Positions 39,030 to 51,351 of a stretch of 64,000 nt of DNA are shown here, piece by piece. Each line of letters opens with the position of its first letter. Position 1 is the first letter of the stretch. The notes beneath the pieces were generated by a model. It was not told the DNA's origin, did not search any database, and was given only the letters and a program-made list of their open reading frames with translations. Source of the stretch: Nitzschia sp. DOCU1. Its lineage: Eukaryota > Bacillariophyta > Bacillariophyceae > Bacillariales > Bacillariaceae. The position numbers and the translations under genes are program-made. The DNA lies in the NCBI GenBank assembly GCA_951394045.1, contig OX595987.1, positions 2,976,001-3,040,000 of the forward strand, in the 5' to 3' direction.

Positions 39030-40252
39030 AAGGCCTGGAATCGAAACGCCGATATGGAATGTCCATCGACTTGAGTCGAACCTTCCAAGGTGTTGTCCAC
39101 CACGACAACTTCGTCCTCCTCCGAGTCCGAGTCGTCTGGATGTGGCGGTACAACGACTTTTGGATATTCGGCCGACGCAAAGGTCGCTTGAGCGGGTTTC
39201 GGCGACAGTTGCAAGTCTTGACTCACCCGATAGGATTCTTTATCCAGTGCCTCCATCACTATTGCTAAATCGTCTCGCACCAAAACTTCAAACAAGAGTC
39301 GATGACAATAGACACCGATACGAATTTCGTAGGAGTTCTCGGTGATTTGAAAGACGCGAGGATACGCCAGTAGCAAGGGACGTTCATAGAGTTGTTCACT
39401 GGGGGATTGCATTTCTGTCAAACTCGAAAACCAGGGGTCTTCGTCATCATCGAAGATGTCCCAGGCTTGCAACTTTGAGAGCGAAAAGTAATGAGGATCT
39501 TGCAAGAGAGCTGCACTCAAGTCTCCGGTTTCAGGATGCGTAAACTGGGGAAAAGGTTGCTCTGCAAAGACACGAACATTCCAAAAGTCCATCCAGTCCG
39601 CCGCCTCATCTTCCTTCTCGCCTTGCTTCTTGGCTTTGAAAAGACTCAACTTGGGGGTTTGATGACGCTTCTTCTTGTCCCATATGCGGGATCTTATGGG
39701 TGTCTTCTTGGCAGGCGATGGTGGTGGCGGCGCGCATTTCTCGACGATGCGTGTAATCGTCCCCAAGAGTCGAACGATATGGTTCGGGTACACATGTTGA
39801 GCGGCTGTCATTGCCGCATGGCCGTGACTCCAAGCTTTGGCGTGGAGCGGGGGCAAGGCTGGACCATAGTAGTCTGTTTTTGTATTTCCGCCATGTACCG
39901 CGGAAATGTAGTCCGGGGGTCTTTGATAGACTACTTCCTTGTCATTTTCGTCGCTTGTCATGGTGATCCAGTTCTGACAAGGACCGTTTGGATACGATGC
40001 GTTGAGGAACAACGTGGGTGGAAAGTGGCTTGTTTCTAGCAACACCGAAGCCGTGCAACGATCAGGAATGCAAACGGGTCGTGGAGGAAGTACATGATAC
40101 CGAGGCGAGCTATGCATAGTAGAAGCAGCCGTCTTTTTCTTCTTGGCCGGCGGGCGTTTGGAAGCAACAGCAGCAGACCCGCCATTGGCGCTCTTAGAAT
40201 TGCCCAGCGGGCGCTTTTTAGTACTTGAAGCTTTCGCTTTCGATGGCGGCAT
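39026..40252 (-). CDS. SNF2/RING helicase, N-terminal frame
   Basis: A 408-codon frame from ATG 40252 (MPPSKAKASSTKKRPLGNSK); the open frame upstream starts at TTG. The N-terminus is Lys-rich with a likely nuclear signal (KRPPAKKKKTAAS). The middle has mixed alpha/beta sequence (YPNHIVRLLGTITRIVEKC; WMDFWNVRVFAEQPFPQFTH) that I cannot assign to a named domain, and the end is acidic (DDSDSEEDEVVVVDNTLEG) before GHSISAFRFQAL and the stop. That stop TGA overlaps the ATG of the next frame (TTATGA). Confidence 0.72.
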   Translation of the reverse strand: MPPSKAKASSTKKRPLGNSKSANGGSAAVASKRPPAKKKKTAASTMHSSPRYHVLPPRPVCIPDRCTASVLLETSHFPPTLFLNASYPNGPCQNWITMTSDENDKEVVYQRPPDYISAVHGGNTKTDYYGPALPPLHAKAWSHGHAAMTAAQHVYPNHIVRLLGTITRIVEKCAPPPPSPAKKTPIRSRIWDKKKRHQTPKLSLFKAKKQGEKEDEAADWMDFWNVRVFAEQPFPQFTHPETGDLSAALLQDPHYFSLSKLQAWDIFDDDEDPWFSSLTEMQSPSEQLYERPLLLAYPRVFQITENSYEIRIGVYCHRLLFEVLVRDDLAIVMEALDKESYRVSQDLQLSPKPAQATFASAEYPKVVVPPHPDDSDSEEDEVVVVDNTLEGSTQVDGHSISAFRFQAL

Positions 40253-40855
40253 GCTGATGCTAGGAATAGATGCAATCAATGACAAGGGACTGCTATGCAA
40301 CAGCAGCAAGATGCAATGCGCAAGTTCTTGAAATTCTCAAGGTGCCGTTTCTTTTCTTTTTTTGTTTTTTGTGTTGGAAGAAGGATTTTGCTCCGCGCGG
40401 TGTGGTGGTGGCAGTTTTGGCGCCGGCGACCGGCGGGCGCGGATTCGATATGTGGACTGGTCCGACTCTATCAACAGCAGAACGAAGTCAGGTGACGTCA
40501 TGTAGTCTCTCCGTTGTATCATACCCTACGACTACGTATGCGATGCAACCACGCATGCACCCCCGACTTACCTATGCTGCAGCTACTACCAATCTCGATG
40601 CTTGACGCCATTACGTTGGTTCGGGGTTGAGTACTATGGTAACAGTAATAACGAAACTATAACCTCTGCTGTGCGCTGACGCTGCTACTAGCTACTTGTG
40701 CTCACGGACCATCCGTTTATGAATCATTTGTAGTGTCCATAATAGGCAACACAAACTAGCAGGCATTGCACCCTGTCATGCCACGGACGCAGACTGGTGC
40801 GACCTCGCCTCGGCCCCTTGTTCTTGGGGCATCTTGTCCCTGGAGAACCTCTCTA
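40253..40855. other. Intergenic
   Basis: A 603-bp space between the SNF2 locus start and the 3' end of a membrane-protein gene. It holds one TGACGTCA octamer (40493-40500), about as many as chance predicts. No gene seen. Confidence 0.5.
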
Positions 40856-42322
40856 CTAAACAGCCATGCTCAGCATCACGGTCAGAAGAGGCACCATTAT
40901 CATGGTAGCAAGTATCGGAGGTGATGTGGTAGTCTCCTCTCCATTGGCGTCGTACCCATACAAGGCATTGAGACACTTTGTACCTTCCAGGCACGAATAC
41001 CAAGTTGTGCCATACAAAACTCCTGCAGCAAATACTGTGAAAAGCAGTAACAACCCAAACATTCTTTGTAGCATTCCAACCATACAGGAAGTTTCGAACA
41101 ATTCGTCCTCGTCGTCACTTGGAATTTCCTCGTCTTCCTCGAAGCCCTTTTGATTTTTTTCCACATCTTTGCTGGAACTGGGCTTGGAATTGGGCTTGAC
41201 GCTGCGAGCGTAGAACAGAAATAGTACACTTCGAATGGCGGTGATTGATTGACCAAGAGCAAGTCCGAGGATAAATCCAGCCGCCCATTCAAAACCATTG
41301 TTGGCAAAGGAAGAACCAGCAAAGGCTTTACGACTCTTGACGAAGCGCTTAATGAGGTTGTAGGTAGGATATATGGTCAAGGGGAATGGCGCAAGCTGGA
41401 CTAGCCATGTGAATCTTCCTCTAGTCAAGTGAAGGAGCCCTCTCTGAACTACTGGTGTCGCCAGGAGAGCAGCAAAGAAGCCCTGCATCGCATGGCCGTA
41501 TGAATTGAACTCAAGCGTGAAGGCAATGTTCTTTTCGGCGTCAACGCCTGTGACGATTCCATATTTCCATCCAAAATCTAAGGCCTTGGGATTACCGAGC
41601 CATACAGGTTCACCGCGAAACAGCCGAATTACAAGCATAATCGAGAGAGCCACCGATGGAGCATAAAATCCCCACTTCCAGACAGAAGACGGGTTTATCA
41701 GCGATCGGAAGTGCCAGTTCCGAAGTTGGATATGTTTCGGGGTATTCAAGAAACGAGGATCCAGGAACTTGTCAAACCAGTTTTGTCTTTTCTCATACCT
41801 GTGATGCTTTTCTTCTTCTCGTCGACGTTCAGCATCTTCCCGTGTCGTCATTATAAACTCAACAAGAAACACAATGGTCGCGATTCCAGCAAAGATAATC
41901 ACGAGACTGAACAAGGCTAATGCTGTACGTTCTGAGGCAATTTGTTCGTCTACGGTGGGAACCTTACGGCGGAGGTTACCATCGTTCAACTGGTAGTCGA
42001 GAGTAGCAGTATCCTCTATACTTTCGTGGTTGCGAAGGCAAACAAGCACTGCAACGGTCGAAGCCGTAAGAAGAAACGACGACAGAAAATGCCTCGCCGG
42101 GCCTTGGGGGACTAGAGAGCAACAACAAAACATGGTATCAATATCCTTTCGTTTAGACGCTTTCCTTTTTGGTTTTGAATTGGCAACAATGACTACTATC
42201 CGCTCTTCAACGCTTAGCACAAACACATCTGTGAGCAAGGACAAGGGCGATGCTGGATGAAAATTTAGAGACAGGAGCGCGATGCTGGATTCAGTAGCAT
42301 GTGAATAACAAATTATATTCAT
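40856..42322 (-). CDS. Multi-pass membrane protein, function unknown
   Basis: A 488-aa single-exon ORF; an internal ATG at 42133 (MFCCCSLVPQGPARHF) would give 425 aa and may be the true start, since the first 63 residues look unlike the rest. At least six hydrophobic segments: SFLLTASTVAVLVCL, LFSLVIIFAGIATIVFLVEF, APSVALSIMLVIRLF, MQGFFAALLATPVV, EWAAGFILGLALGQSI and MFGLLLLFTVFAAGVLYG. A very hydrophobic C-terminus (ILATMIMVPLLTVMLSMAV) could be a tail or a GPI-attachment signal. A charged loop (TREDAERRREEEKHHRYEKR) and an acidic loop (EEDEEIPSDDEDELFE) lie between segments. Family not recognised. Confidence 0.72.
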   Translation of the reverse strand: MNIICYSHATESSIALLSLNFHPASPLSLLTDVFVLSVEERIVVIVANSKPKRKASKRKDIDTMFCCCSLVPQGPARHFLSSFLLTASTVAVLVCLRNHESIEDTATLDYQLNDGNLRRKVPTVDEQIASERTALALFSLVIIFAGIATIVFLVEFIMTTREDAERRREEEKHHRYEKRQNWFDKFLDPRFLNTPKHIQLRNWHFRSLINPSSVWKWGFYAPSVALSIMLVIRLFRGEPVWLGNPKALDFGWKYGIVTGVDAEKNIAFTLEFNSYGHAMQGFFAALLATPVVQRGLLHLTRGRFTWLVQLAPFPLTIYPTYNLIKRFVKSRKAFAGSSFANNGFEWAAGFILGLALGQSITAIRSVLFLFYARSVKPNSKPSSSKDVEKNQKGFEEDEEIPSDDEDELFETSCMVGMLQRMFGLLLLFTVFAAGVLYGTTWYSCLEGTKCLNALYGYDANGEETTTSPPILATMIMVPLLTVMLSMAV

Positions 42323-42709
42323 TCTTGGCGCACCTTCCTTCTTTCGTCGTCTGTTATCCCGTCTTGATCCACGAATGAAGTTTGCGTTTGGGCGTGGCCT
42401 ACTCTGTTTCGCTGACGACGGACGAGCGAGGCCTCATTAGGACAAGTGAGGCCTCGCTATCCGAAAACCAACGGCTTGAATAGCCTCTGAAAGAGCCTAC
42501 TGGCACAACCAAGGGCCTTTTTAGGCTTATGTAAGTCGAATGGATCCAAACTGGAGCAAAGATATGCTCGGAGAGGTCGAACACGCCAAGAGCATGCATG
42601 AAGCACAAAAGACTGCACTTGATGCCAATGCCACCATCATAAGCTGCACATCCCACAGGATCATCACATTGTCCATAATACGAGGCTCGGTTCACCTGTT
42701 CTTGATACG
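42323..42709. promoter_or_regulatory. Divergent promoter region
   Basis: A 387-bp space between the divergent membrane-protein and aquaporin genes. It contains a short inverted or direct repetition of GAGGCCTC (at about 42429 and 42446). Nothing else recognised. Confidence 0.45.
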
Positions 42710-43803
42710 ATGAGGAGTTCGCTTTTCTTGCTCGCCTTGCCTCTTTTTGCAAGCGGCAACGCATCGGCAGAAGCATTCACCCTGCCTGTGACATGTCGTA
42801 AAGAGCTTGCCGTCTCCAAAGGCTTCGGGCCGAATCCCATCACTAAACTTGACATCCCTGCGAAAGTGGAATCCAATGCATTGACAAAGCTCGCTTCAAC
42901 ATCTCGTGGGGGGGAGGCAAAATCATCCAAGCCATTCTACCAGAGGCCGCTCTTTCGGGAAATGCTGGCGGAGTTCATCGGTACATTCCTAATTGTGCAG
43001 ATCGGAACAGGCTCGGTCATGTCAGCAATCTACACCGACTCTTTGGTGGGGCTATTTCAAATTGCCTCCGTTTGGATCATTGCTGTCACGGTTGCTATTT
43101 GCACCACAGCTTCCATTTCAGGAGCCCATCTCAACCCTGCAGTGTCGCTGGCGTTTGCTTTGATACGGCCGTCCAAGAACTTTGGTTGGGGCAAGGTCCT
43201 TCCTTACAGCCTGGCGCAGCTGCTTGGAGCAATGGCCGGAAGTGCTGTCAACTTCGTCATGTATGCCAGTTCGATTTCAGCGTTCGAAAGCGCCAATGGA
43301 ATTGTACGATCTACGTCTACAGGATTAGCATCTGCAAAAGCCTTTGGGGAGTATTTTGGGTGAGTGATGAATGGTGTAGGCAAGCCCCAAGACTAGTCCT
43401 TCTTTCGATGTCCATCCACGGAACCCTCACCATTCCCTCTTGTATGAACAGCACACCGGTGACGACAGCCGTCGCCTTTCTAGCGGAAGCCCTTGGCACT
43501 GGCATTCTCGGCTTCGTCATTTTCGCGCTCACCAATGCCAAGAACTCGGTGATGCAGTCTGGGTTTGTACCCCCAATCATTGGATTGACGGTAGGATCAT
43601 TAATTGCTGTGATTGCACCGTTGACACAAGCTGGCTTCAACCCAGCGCGAGATTTCGGCCCTCGGGTCGTGGCATTTTTGGCGGGTTGGAAAACAGTTGC
43701 TTTCCAAGGTTGGTGGGTCTATGTCGTAGCGCCGATAGTAGGAGCGGCTACCGGGGCATTCATTGCCGACAAGGTGCTATATACAGACAAGTTAGACGAA
43801 TAA
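42710..43803 (+). CDS. Aquaporin/MIP-family channel with N-terminal signal sequence
   Basis: A 333-aa channel from two exons (42710-43359, 43452-43803; 92-nt intron, donor GTGAGT), which conducts water or small neutral solutes. Both half-helix motifs are present: SGAHLNPAVSLAFAL and AGFNPARDFGPRVVAF. Six membrane helices can be placed between residues about 85 and 325. The Arg after the second NPA (NPAR) is the expected selectivity-filter residue. Unusual for a MIP is the N-terminal ~80-residue extension starting with a cleavable-looking signal peptide (SSLFLLALPLFASGNASA-EAF). The ASAEAF site resembles the ASAF motif of diatom plastid presequences, so plastid-envelope or other endomembrane location is possible. 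Confidence 0.9.
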
Positions 43804-44043
43804 AATAGCTACTAGGGCTCTAGTAAAAGTTTGCCGATTATACTTCAGGCAACAAACGAGGAAAACGCCCCACAGGTGACACAGTAGGTCTTTGAATGGT
43901 AACCATCGACTCGTTCCTTGAACTTGTAGGGCTCTTTCTTGATGCCATTTACCCTTTCTACCAGACACAGTGGATGCACATGGTTTCTTTTATCACAACA
44001 AGTAAAACAATTCGATTTCTGCACGACGACAATAGTCAAATGG

Positions 44044-44613
44044 TTAGCACGAGTCGTACTCGATCCAGGCCTTTAGTTTCTGGACATCCCCCAGACGATA
44101 GAGACCATTCTCAACCGCCTGATCAATAAATTCTTGTGAGGCTTCCAGGGGAGAAAGATGCCACTTTTTGCACAGCCATGCGCACGCCACACGACCGCAT
44201 CTTCCCTTTCCACCCGTGCAGTGACTGACTACTCTCTCCCCTCTGGAATCAATTTGTTCGATCAGTCCCATCGTTTCCTTGTAGGATTCAGGCGATGAAA
44301 ATGGAATGTGATATACCGTCAAGCCGGCAGCCTCGTAAAATTTTTTAAGATCAACTTCGTATACGCCGAATTCGTCGTCTTCCATAATAATAAGAACATT
44401 CCGGATGCCTTTTGACAGGATGAACTGAATCCAGTCTTCCACTATTTCGGTGGGAACACCACCGTTTCCCGGATGGCCCGGACGCTCGGCTGTGAAGAGG
44501 GTCTGTTCTCTGCAAGAGATGGGCCCGAAATTGTGCCTGGCGTTGGGGTCACGTGGTGTCACAACAGGCGTCGTTTCTGAAAGGATGATCCGCGGCGGTC
44601 TCTCAGTAATCAT
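44044..44613 (-). CDS. Dual-specificity/tyrosine phosphatase-like protein
   Basis: A 189-aa single-exon protein. The cysteine-phosphatase signature HCX5R is intact: His131-Cys132-TGGKG-Arg138 in VVSHCTGGKGRCGRVACAWL. The preceding region (TEIVEDWIQFILSKGIRNVL ... LTVYHIPFSSPESYKET) fits a compact DSP fold similar to CDKN3/KAP and to small bacterial or archaeal PTPs. The general-acid Asp is not obvious; YHIPFSSPE occupies its usual place. Substrate unknown; soluble. Confidence 0.82.
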   Translation of the reverse strand: MITERPPRIILSETTPVVTPRDPNARHNFGPISCREQTLFTAERPGHPGNGGVPTEIVEDWIQFILSKGIRNVLIIMEDDEFGVYEVDLKKFYEAAGLTVYHIPFSSPESYKETMGLIEQIDSRGERVVSHCTGGKGRCGRVACAWLCKKWHLSPLEASQEFIDQAVENGLYRLGDVQKLKAWIEYDSC

Positions 44614-45359
44614 GGTTGGGACAACTATCGTGGTTGATATCTATTCAGGAGCTGTTGGCTACTTTCAAGCAAGGGCGACTGTCGACAATATAAGGTTTCT
44701 TGTGCTGGGGATTGTGATACTTGGGATCCATGTGATGCCGATCCTCATTTTTCTGCTGCCATCACCAGCAGTCATCGCGTTGATGCCGAAGTCTTCGTGC
44801 GATCTTTGCCTTGCTTCTCTTTGTGACGCATCACCATCACCTTCCTCGCGTCTCGCGAGTATCGTCTTCGGGCCAAGATACTTCGTTCGTTCTTCGTTCG
44901 TTCCGAGCGCCAGGACGATTAGTTCGACTACAAAATAAAGACAAGATTAGTTATACCTCCGGGTACTTACCTAATACCACTTACTCTTTTGTCCACCCGT
45001 TCCAAAACCTCGAAGCCTCCCCCGGCGATGAGCGGTGTTTTCACCCTGCCTCTTACGCTTGCATGCAATAGTTGTCTGATCAAGGTGTAAGTGACGATGG
45101 CGGGTTGCTTCAATGCTACTTGATGTTGTGGATGCCGTAGTCGATTACTTCTCTTCTGGTTTCGTTTTTGTCTGCAAGGAGAGACGTGCTGGGTCAGGAG
45201 GCAATTGAGGAGTGGCTTTGGTTTTCGAGTGGCGGGGTTGTCCAATGTTGGTCAGGCTGAATTGTTTTCCATAAATTTTGAAGCTGCAAGAAGTTTACTA
45301 ATCTTTGCAATTTCTTTGTACCCCAAACAGAACCTTTGATTTCACATTTATAATTTATC
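44614..45359. promoter_or_regulatory. Divergent region, promoter and possible 5' UTR intron of RPL38
   Basis: A 746-bp space between a phosphatase and RPL38. A pyrimidine-rich tract ending TTTGTACCCCAAACAG at about 45332 could be a 5' UTR intron acceptor for RPL38, a common arrangement for ribosomal-protein genes. TTCGTTCGTTC repeats occur at about 44882-44905. No coding gene recognised. Confidence 0.4.
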
Positions 45360-45569
45360 ATGCCGAAGCAAATTACTGATATCCGTGATTTCCTTCAAAA
45401 GGCCCGCCGATCGGACGCCAAGCTTGTGAAGATCCGAAAGCGGGATTCGCAAACAAAGTTCAAGATCCGATGCTCACGCCATCTGTATACTTTGGTTGTC
45501 ACCGATGCTGAGAAGGCAGACAAATTGACTCAATCTCTGCCCCCGGGCCTCAAACGCGATAACATCTAA
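45360..45569 (+). CDS. RPL38: 60S ribosomal protein eL38
   Basis: A 69-aa basic protein with the complete eL38 pattern: [35 protein letters not shown] and [13 protein letters not shown]. Human eL38 is 70 aa, so length fits. It is a component of the large cytosolic ribosomal subunit. The whole CDS is one exon. Confidence 0.97.
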   Translation: MPKQITDIRDFLQKARRSDAKLVKIRKRDSQTKFKIRCSRHLYTLVVTDAEKADKLTQSLPPGLKRDNI

Positions 45570-45821
45570 ACTAGGCGGAACATCAGAAAATGGGTCATGT
45601 GAAGTTTGTTGATAATTTCGTATGTTTCTGGCACTGTCCCTTGGTGGTCTGTGTGATATTGTTTGGTTATTCCATGAAATCGGTTCTGTTACTGCTTTCT
45701 CGTTTAGCCCAGTTTGCTCCCTCGATGGAATTGGTTCACTTCCTGTTTTCGCGTTAAGTACTCCTTCACCGGCTGAGCACTACTGGTGGCCTCAAAGGTT
45801 AGAAATATGTCAACTAGTAGT

Positions 45822-48020
<2,199 letters not shown>

Positions 48021-48441
48021 GGTTTTGGCCAAACGTCGTCTGGATTAGACAATGGTCAGTGCAACAATTGTAATTACAAACTTCTAATGAGATCGTTGCG
48101 ACCTTTCAAGTCACCGATTACGATTGCTGCGAGAAGAGAGGTCGTCAAGGAAAAGGCATTTTCAGGCTCTTTGTTGGTGGCGGCAACGGGAGCGACACGA
48201 TCTTTTGTGCCCCATTTCCAAATGACGTCACCTTGCCACAGGATCGTTTGGTTTGATGTACCTGGTACTATGCCTACTATCTGTACATATAGATAGAACA
48301 AGGTACGCTTCGAGCGTCGTTGAAGAGAGGAAGACCCCAGTAGAGTGTTTTGGACCGGTCTACTAGAGAGAAGATCTAAGGGTTTCTTCTAGCGACATAC
48401 GCCAGCAATTCCTACCATTCAAGGACAACGGTATTAGCTAG
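48021..48441. other. Intergenic
   Basis: A 421-bp space between the fusion gene start and the ataxin-3-like gene end. A 75-codon ORF (48301-48074, minus) could be leader sequence or chance. One TGACGTCA octamer lies at 48223-48230. Confidence 0.45.
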
Positions 48442-49680
48442 CTATAGCCATCGGCATTGAATGTTCTCTCCTGCAAGTGAGGCTTCTCCGACCGTCTCGT
48501 CAGCCACCATTTCCAGATCCTTGGGAGGAAATCCAAATCTGAGTTCAAGTTTTCGCCCTTGACCATCTTTTGATTCATCGGCGACGTAGGAGTACAACAT
48601 CTTGACGGGGTCACTTTGGAGAAATCGTCGTACCGCGCGGCCTCCACTTGGAAGACGAAATTGGATTCGAACGGCACCTTCCGTCCCGTCTGCGGGTTCG
48701 GCTGTTAAAGGGGGGAGAATGTCACTTGCCGAAGCAGTCGCTGGTTCTAGACTCGCCGCTAACGCCATTTGAAGTTGTTCTTCTTCCGTCAAGTCCATCA
48801 TCATGTGGTTCGAGGAAGCCGATGACGACGCTGACCGCCCATCCAATCGCATTCCATTGCCCACGTCCTTCCAGGGATCCGTCGCGCCATTGATCGCCGT
48901 GCTGCCTTTTCCTTTGACTAAATCGTCCTCTTTCCACCAGAACTGAGGCATTCCACGACTTCTCTGTGCCTTTGACGTGCACGGCTCTGGTAGTCCAAAG
49001 GGAACACAAAAGACCGAGTAACCCGAGTTTTGCAGCCCTTCAATTTCTGCCGCGAGTCGAAAATGAGAAATGAGGACAGGCCTCTCTTCCATGGAATTCA
49101 AATTCCAGAATCGCCCATTAATCTTTCGAATTGCAAACCAATGCGCTTCCTTATTGCAAATAAATCCATCCATGTCGGTCACATCGGCCACCATGCCTGC
49201 CACGCCTTCTTGACGAATATTCGGCAGATCCAAGTCGTACTTTGCCTTCAAAGCCGCTCGTAACACTTCAATGGAAAAGTTTCCGGACTCATCGACATTG
49301 CCAGATCCTTCCGCGACCCGATTGATATAGTCTTTGGAACTTTATGCAGGACAATGTGAGTGTGAGAAAAATGACCACACGAAATGACGCTTTCGTCAAA
49401 AGTACCTACTTGATACCTCCCTCGTTATTTTGAGCCATATATGCCAGCTCCATTTGGTCCAGTTGCATCTAAGAGAGCAGTCAAACAGGATCGGTGAGTG
49501 CTGGACATTTTGAATCCTAGCGTAGTTTCTCGTCATTTTGCGTCGTTGACTTACGGCGAGATTTGCCAGAGAATCTGGCGTAAACACCAATGCTTGCACC
49601 AAGTTGTTCAGCGCATGTTGACCACAAAGCATTGCCTGTTGCCGTTCATGGTAGATCCAATATTCCACGTCGTCGCTCAT
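48442..49680 (-). CDS. Ataxin-3-like deubiquitinase (Josephin-UIM-UBX)
   Basis: A 360-aa protein from three exons: 49680-49555, 49468-49410 and 49339-48442 (introns 86 and 70 nt). The Josephin domain (about 1-185) has Cys19 in AMLCGQHALNNL, His in KEAHWFAIRK and Asn in FWNLNSMEE, the catalytic triad of ataxin-3. The joined sequence NEGGINSKDYINRVAEGSGN closely follows the family pattern, which fixes both splice joins. A ubiquitin-interacting motif follows (LTEEEQLQMALAASLE), then a UBX-like domain at the C-terminus (VRIQFRLPSGGRAVRRFLQS ... LELRFGFPPKDLE), likely binding p97/Cdc48. There is no poly-Gln tract. Apicomplexan ataxin-3 has a similar Josephin-UBX layout, whereas the human protein lacks UBX. 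Role inferred: trimming ubiquitin chains on Cdc48 clients. Confidence 0.92.
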
Positions 49681-50355
49681 TGTATTATCGTCGAAGGTAT
49701 AAGACAGCCACCGAAAAATGAGAATGGGTTAGTTGAAACTGGTTGATGCCCTGAACAGATTTTTTGAAAAAAGTTCGCCTCTGGGCCTTTCTGCGAAGCC
49801 CTCCGATCCGGGTCGAACGATTCGCACACGTGTTCGAAAACGGACGAAGGACGTACACTCCGTGGGGAATTAGTCATTTTAGTCCATTCGTAGTGGCATT
49901 ATTCTTTCTGTAGCTTCGGACCCCAGAAGAAAGAAAAGATGTTGTAGTTGCAGTTGTAGGAGGTATTACATTATTTTGTTGTTGTAGGAGACTCCCACAA
50001 TAGAAGTGGAGTTGTCGTCGATGTTGGATCGACAGGATGAATCAAACTCCTCGTGAACAAGTTATATATCGGTGTCGTATCCATGGGCTGCCACGACATT
50101 GTTCTTTGTTTCAACAGTCCACGACGACCATAGTCGTCCATTGCTTCTTAGTTCTAATACTAGAGTCGACCATTGTATCGCTACAAGTTGATGCAAAAAG
50201 TGGTCGGTAATACCGTTCTATGGCATTTAGGTTGTCACGCAAAAAAATAGAAACAAACAAATAGAACGTGCAAATAAGACAACGATTACGTTGACGGCAA
50301 CGCAATCGAAATAGCCTTTCTTGTGACGGAACAACAATGCAATGCTTTGCATGCA
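49681..50355. other. Intergenic
   Basis: A 675-bp space upstream of the ataxin-3-like gene. It has GTTGTAG-type short repeats near 49940-49990. No gene or RNA recognised. Confidence 0.5.
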
Positions 50356-51351
50356 TTAGTCAAAGGCCTCGTCAAAAGGAGTTTGCTCGAGATACGCAAT
50401 AGCATCGAATTCTTTATTTTTGTGGCCGCCTTCCAGCATCCATGGTGCTGCCTGGTCCACAGTAAGCAGTTCTGAGAAGTGCTCTTCTCGCTGTCGGTCG
50501 TTGCTGATGAAAGTGATCTTCTTGCGTGTGTCCGTGCCGATGAAGGGCTTCAAAATGGCCCAGAAAAAGTGGAAACTAGTCGGCGTATTCAGCAAGTAGA
50601 CGTGCTTGACCCGACCAGGGTAGTTCTGGCGCAAGCAGTTCATGAACTCATGACTGATCGACATGGGAGCCGAATGCTTCTTTTGAAACCCCGTGTAGTT
50701 GCCAATGACAGTGATGGACTGCTCCACTCCGCCAGACTCGCGCTCTGTGCACGCAAGAGCTCTCTCAAAGTTGTAGAGACTCTCCTTGAGGAACCAGTCC
50801 GGATCAAAGTCTTTAGTGCGGGCCGCGTAAATAGTGTAAATGGCGCGGCCGCACTTGTCATAGCCACAAACGTACACGCGCCCAGTGGTCATTCGATCCT
50901 CCAGCTTCTCGCGATACAAGGCATATCGCTCGCGAGTCGCATCGTCCAGATCCGGCAGCTGATCTGCCTGAAAGCATAGTCGCAGTCCATCCAAATCGGC
51001 CTCCTTTCGGAACTGGATCGCTTGTTTGAACTTTGGCATGGCCACATCGTAGTTTCCTTTCTTGCTCGACAAGTGCCGCATTGCCATTGCCAACGCATAG
51101 AATTCACGTTCCTCCTTGAGTTCCTTCGTCTCATGTCCCTTTGACGTCACACTCTTCCACAGGTACTTGTAAGAGGCACGGGCCGCGTGCTCTCGTTCGT
51201 CATCGGTCAACGAGTCCACCATCTTCTTACCCAGAACCCTGAGTTCATGGTCCGGATCACATTTTTGAGCGGACGACTGGAAAGACGAAAACAATCCACG
51301 GCGCTTGCTAGGAGAGCGATACGTGTCGACAGCAACCGCTTGACCAGTCAT
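50356..51351 (-). CDS. CRAL-TRIO (Sec14-like) lipid-transfer protein
   Basis: A 331-aa single-exon protein from ATG 51351 (MTGQAVAVDTYRSPSKRRG); the frame opens 72 bases earlier at TTG. A CRAL-TRIO N-like helical segment precedes the lipid-binding domain (about 165-325): GRVYVCGYDKCGRAIYTIYA, TVIGNYTGFQKKHSAP, LRQNYPGRVKHVYLLNTPTS and FWAILKPFIGTDTRKKITFI. These match Sec14/PITP-like proteins that bind and exchange phospholipids or other small lipids at membranes. No signal peptide or anchor. It is divergent from the TatD gene. Confidence 0.9.
   Translation of the reverse strand: MTGQAVAVDTYRSPSKRRGLFSSFQSSAQKCDPDHELRVLGKKMVDSLTDDEREHAARASYKYLWKSVTSKGHETKELKEEREFYALAMAMRHLSSKKGNYDVAMPKFKQAIQFRKEADLDGLRLCFQADQLPDLDDATRERYALYREKLEDRMTTGRVYVCGYDKCGRAIYTIYAARTKDFDPDWFLKESLYNFERALACTERESGGVEQSITVIGNYTGFQKKHSAPMSISHEFMNCLRQNYPGRVKHVYLLNTPTSFHFFWAILKPFIGTDTRKKITFISNDRQREEHFSELLTVDQAAPWMLEGGHKNKEFDAIAYLEQTPFDEAFD

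Noticed and set aside
35407..40252. Small introns as the cause of the SNF2 frame changes
   Set aside because: Frames overlap by four bases at both junctions and conserved sequence continues directly across, leaving no room for a 60-97-nt intron.
48074..48301. 75-codon minus-strand ORF upstream of the FGH-FDH fusion, considered as a leader exon
   Set aside because: No splice pair joins it to the fusion frame convincingly, and its sequence does not resemble a transit peptide.
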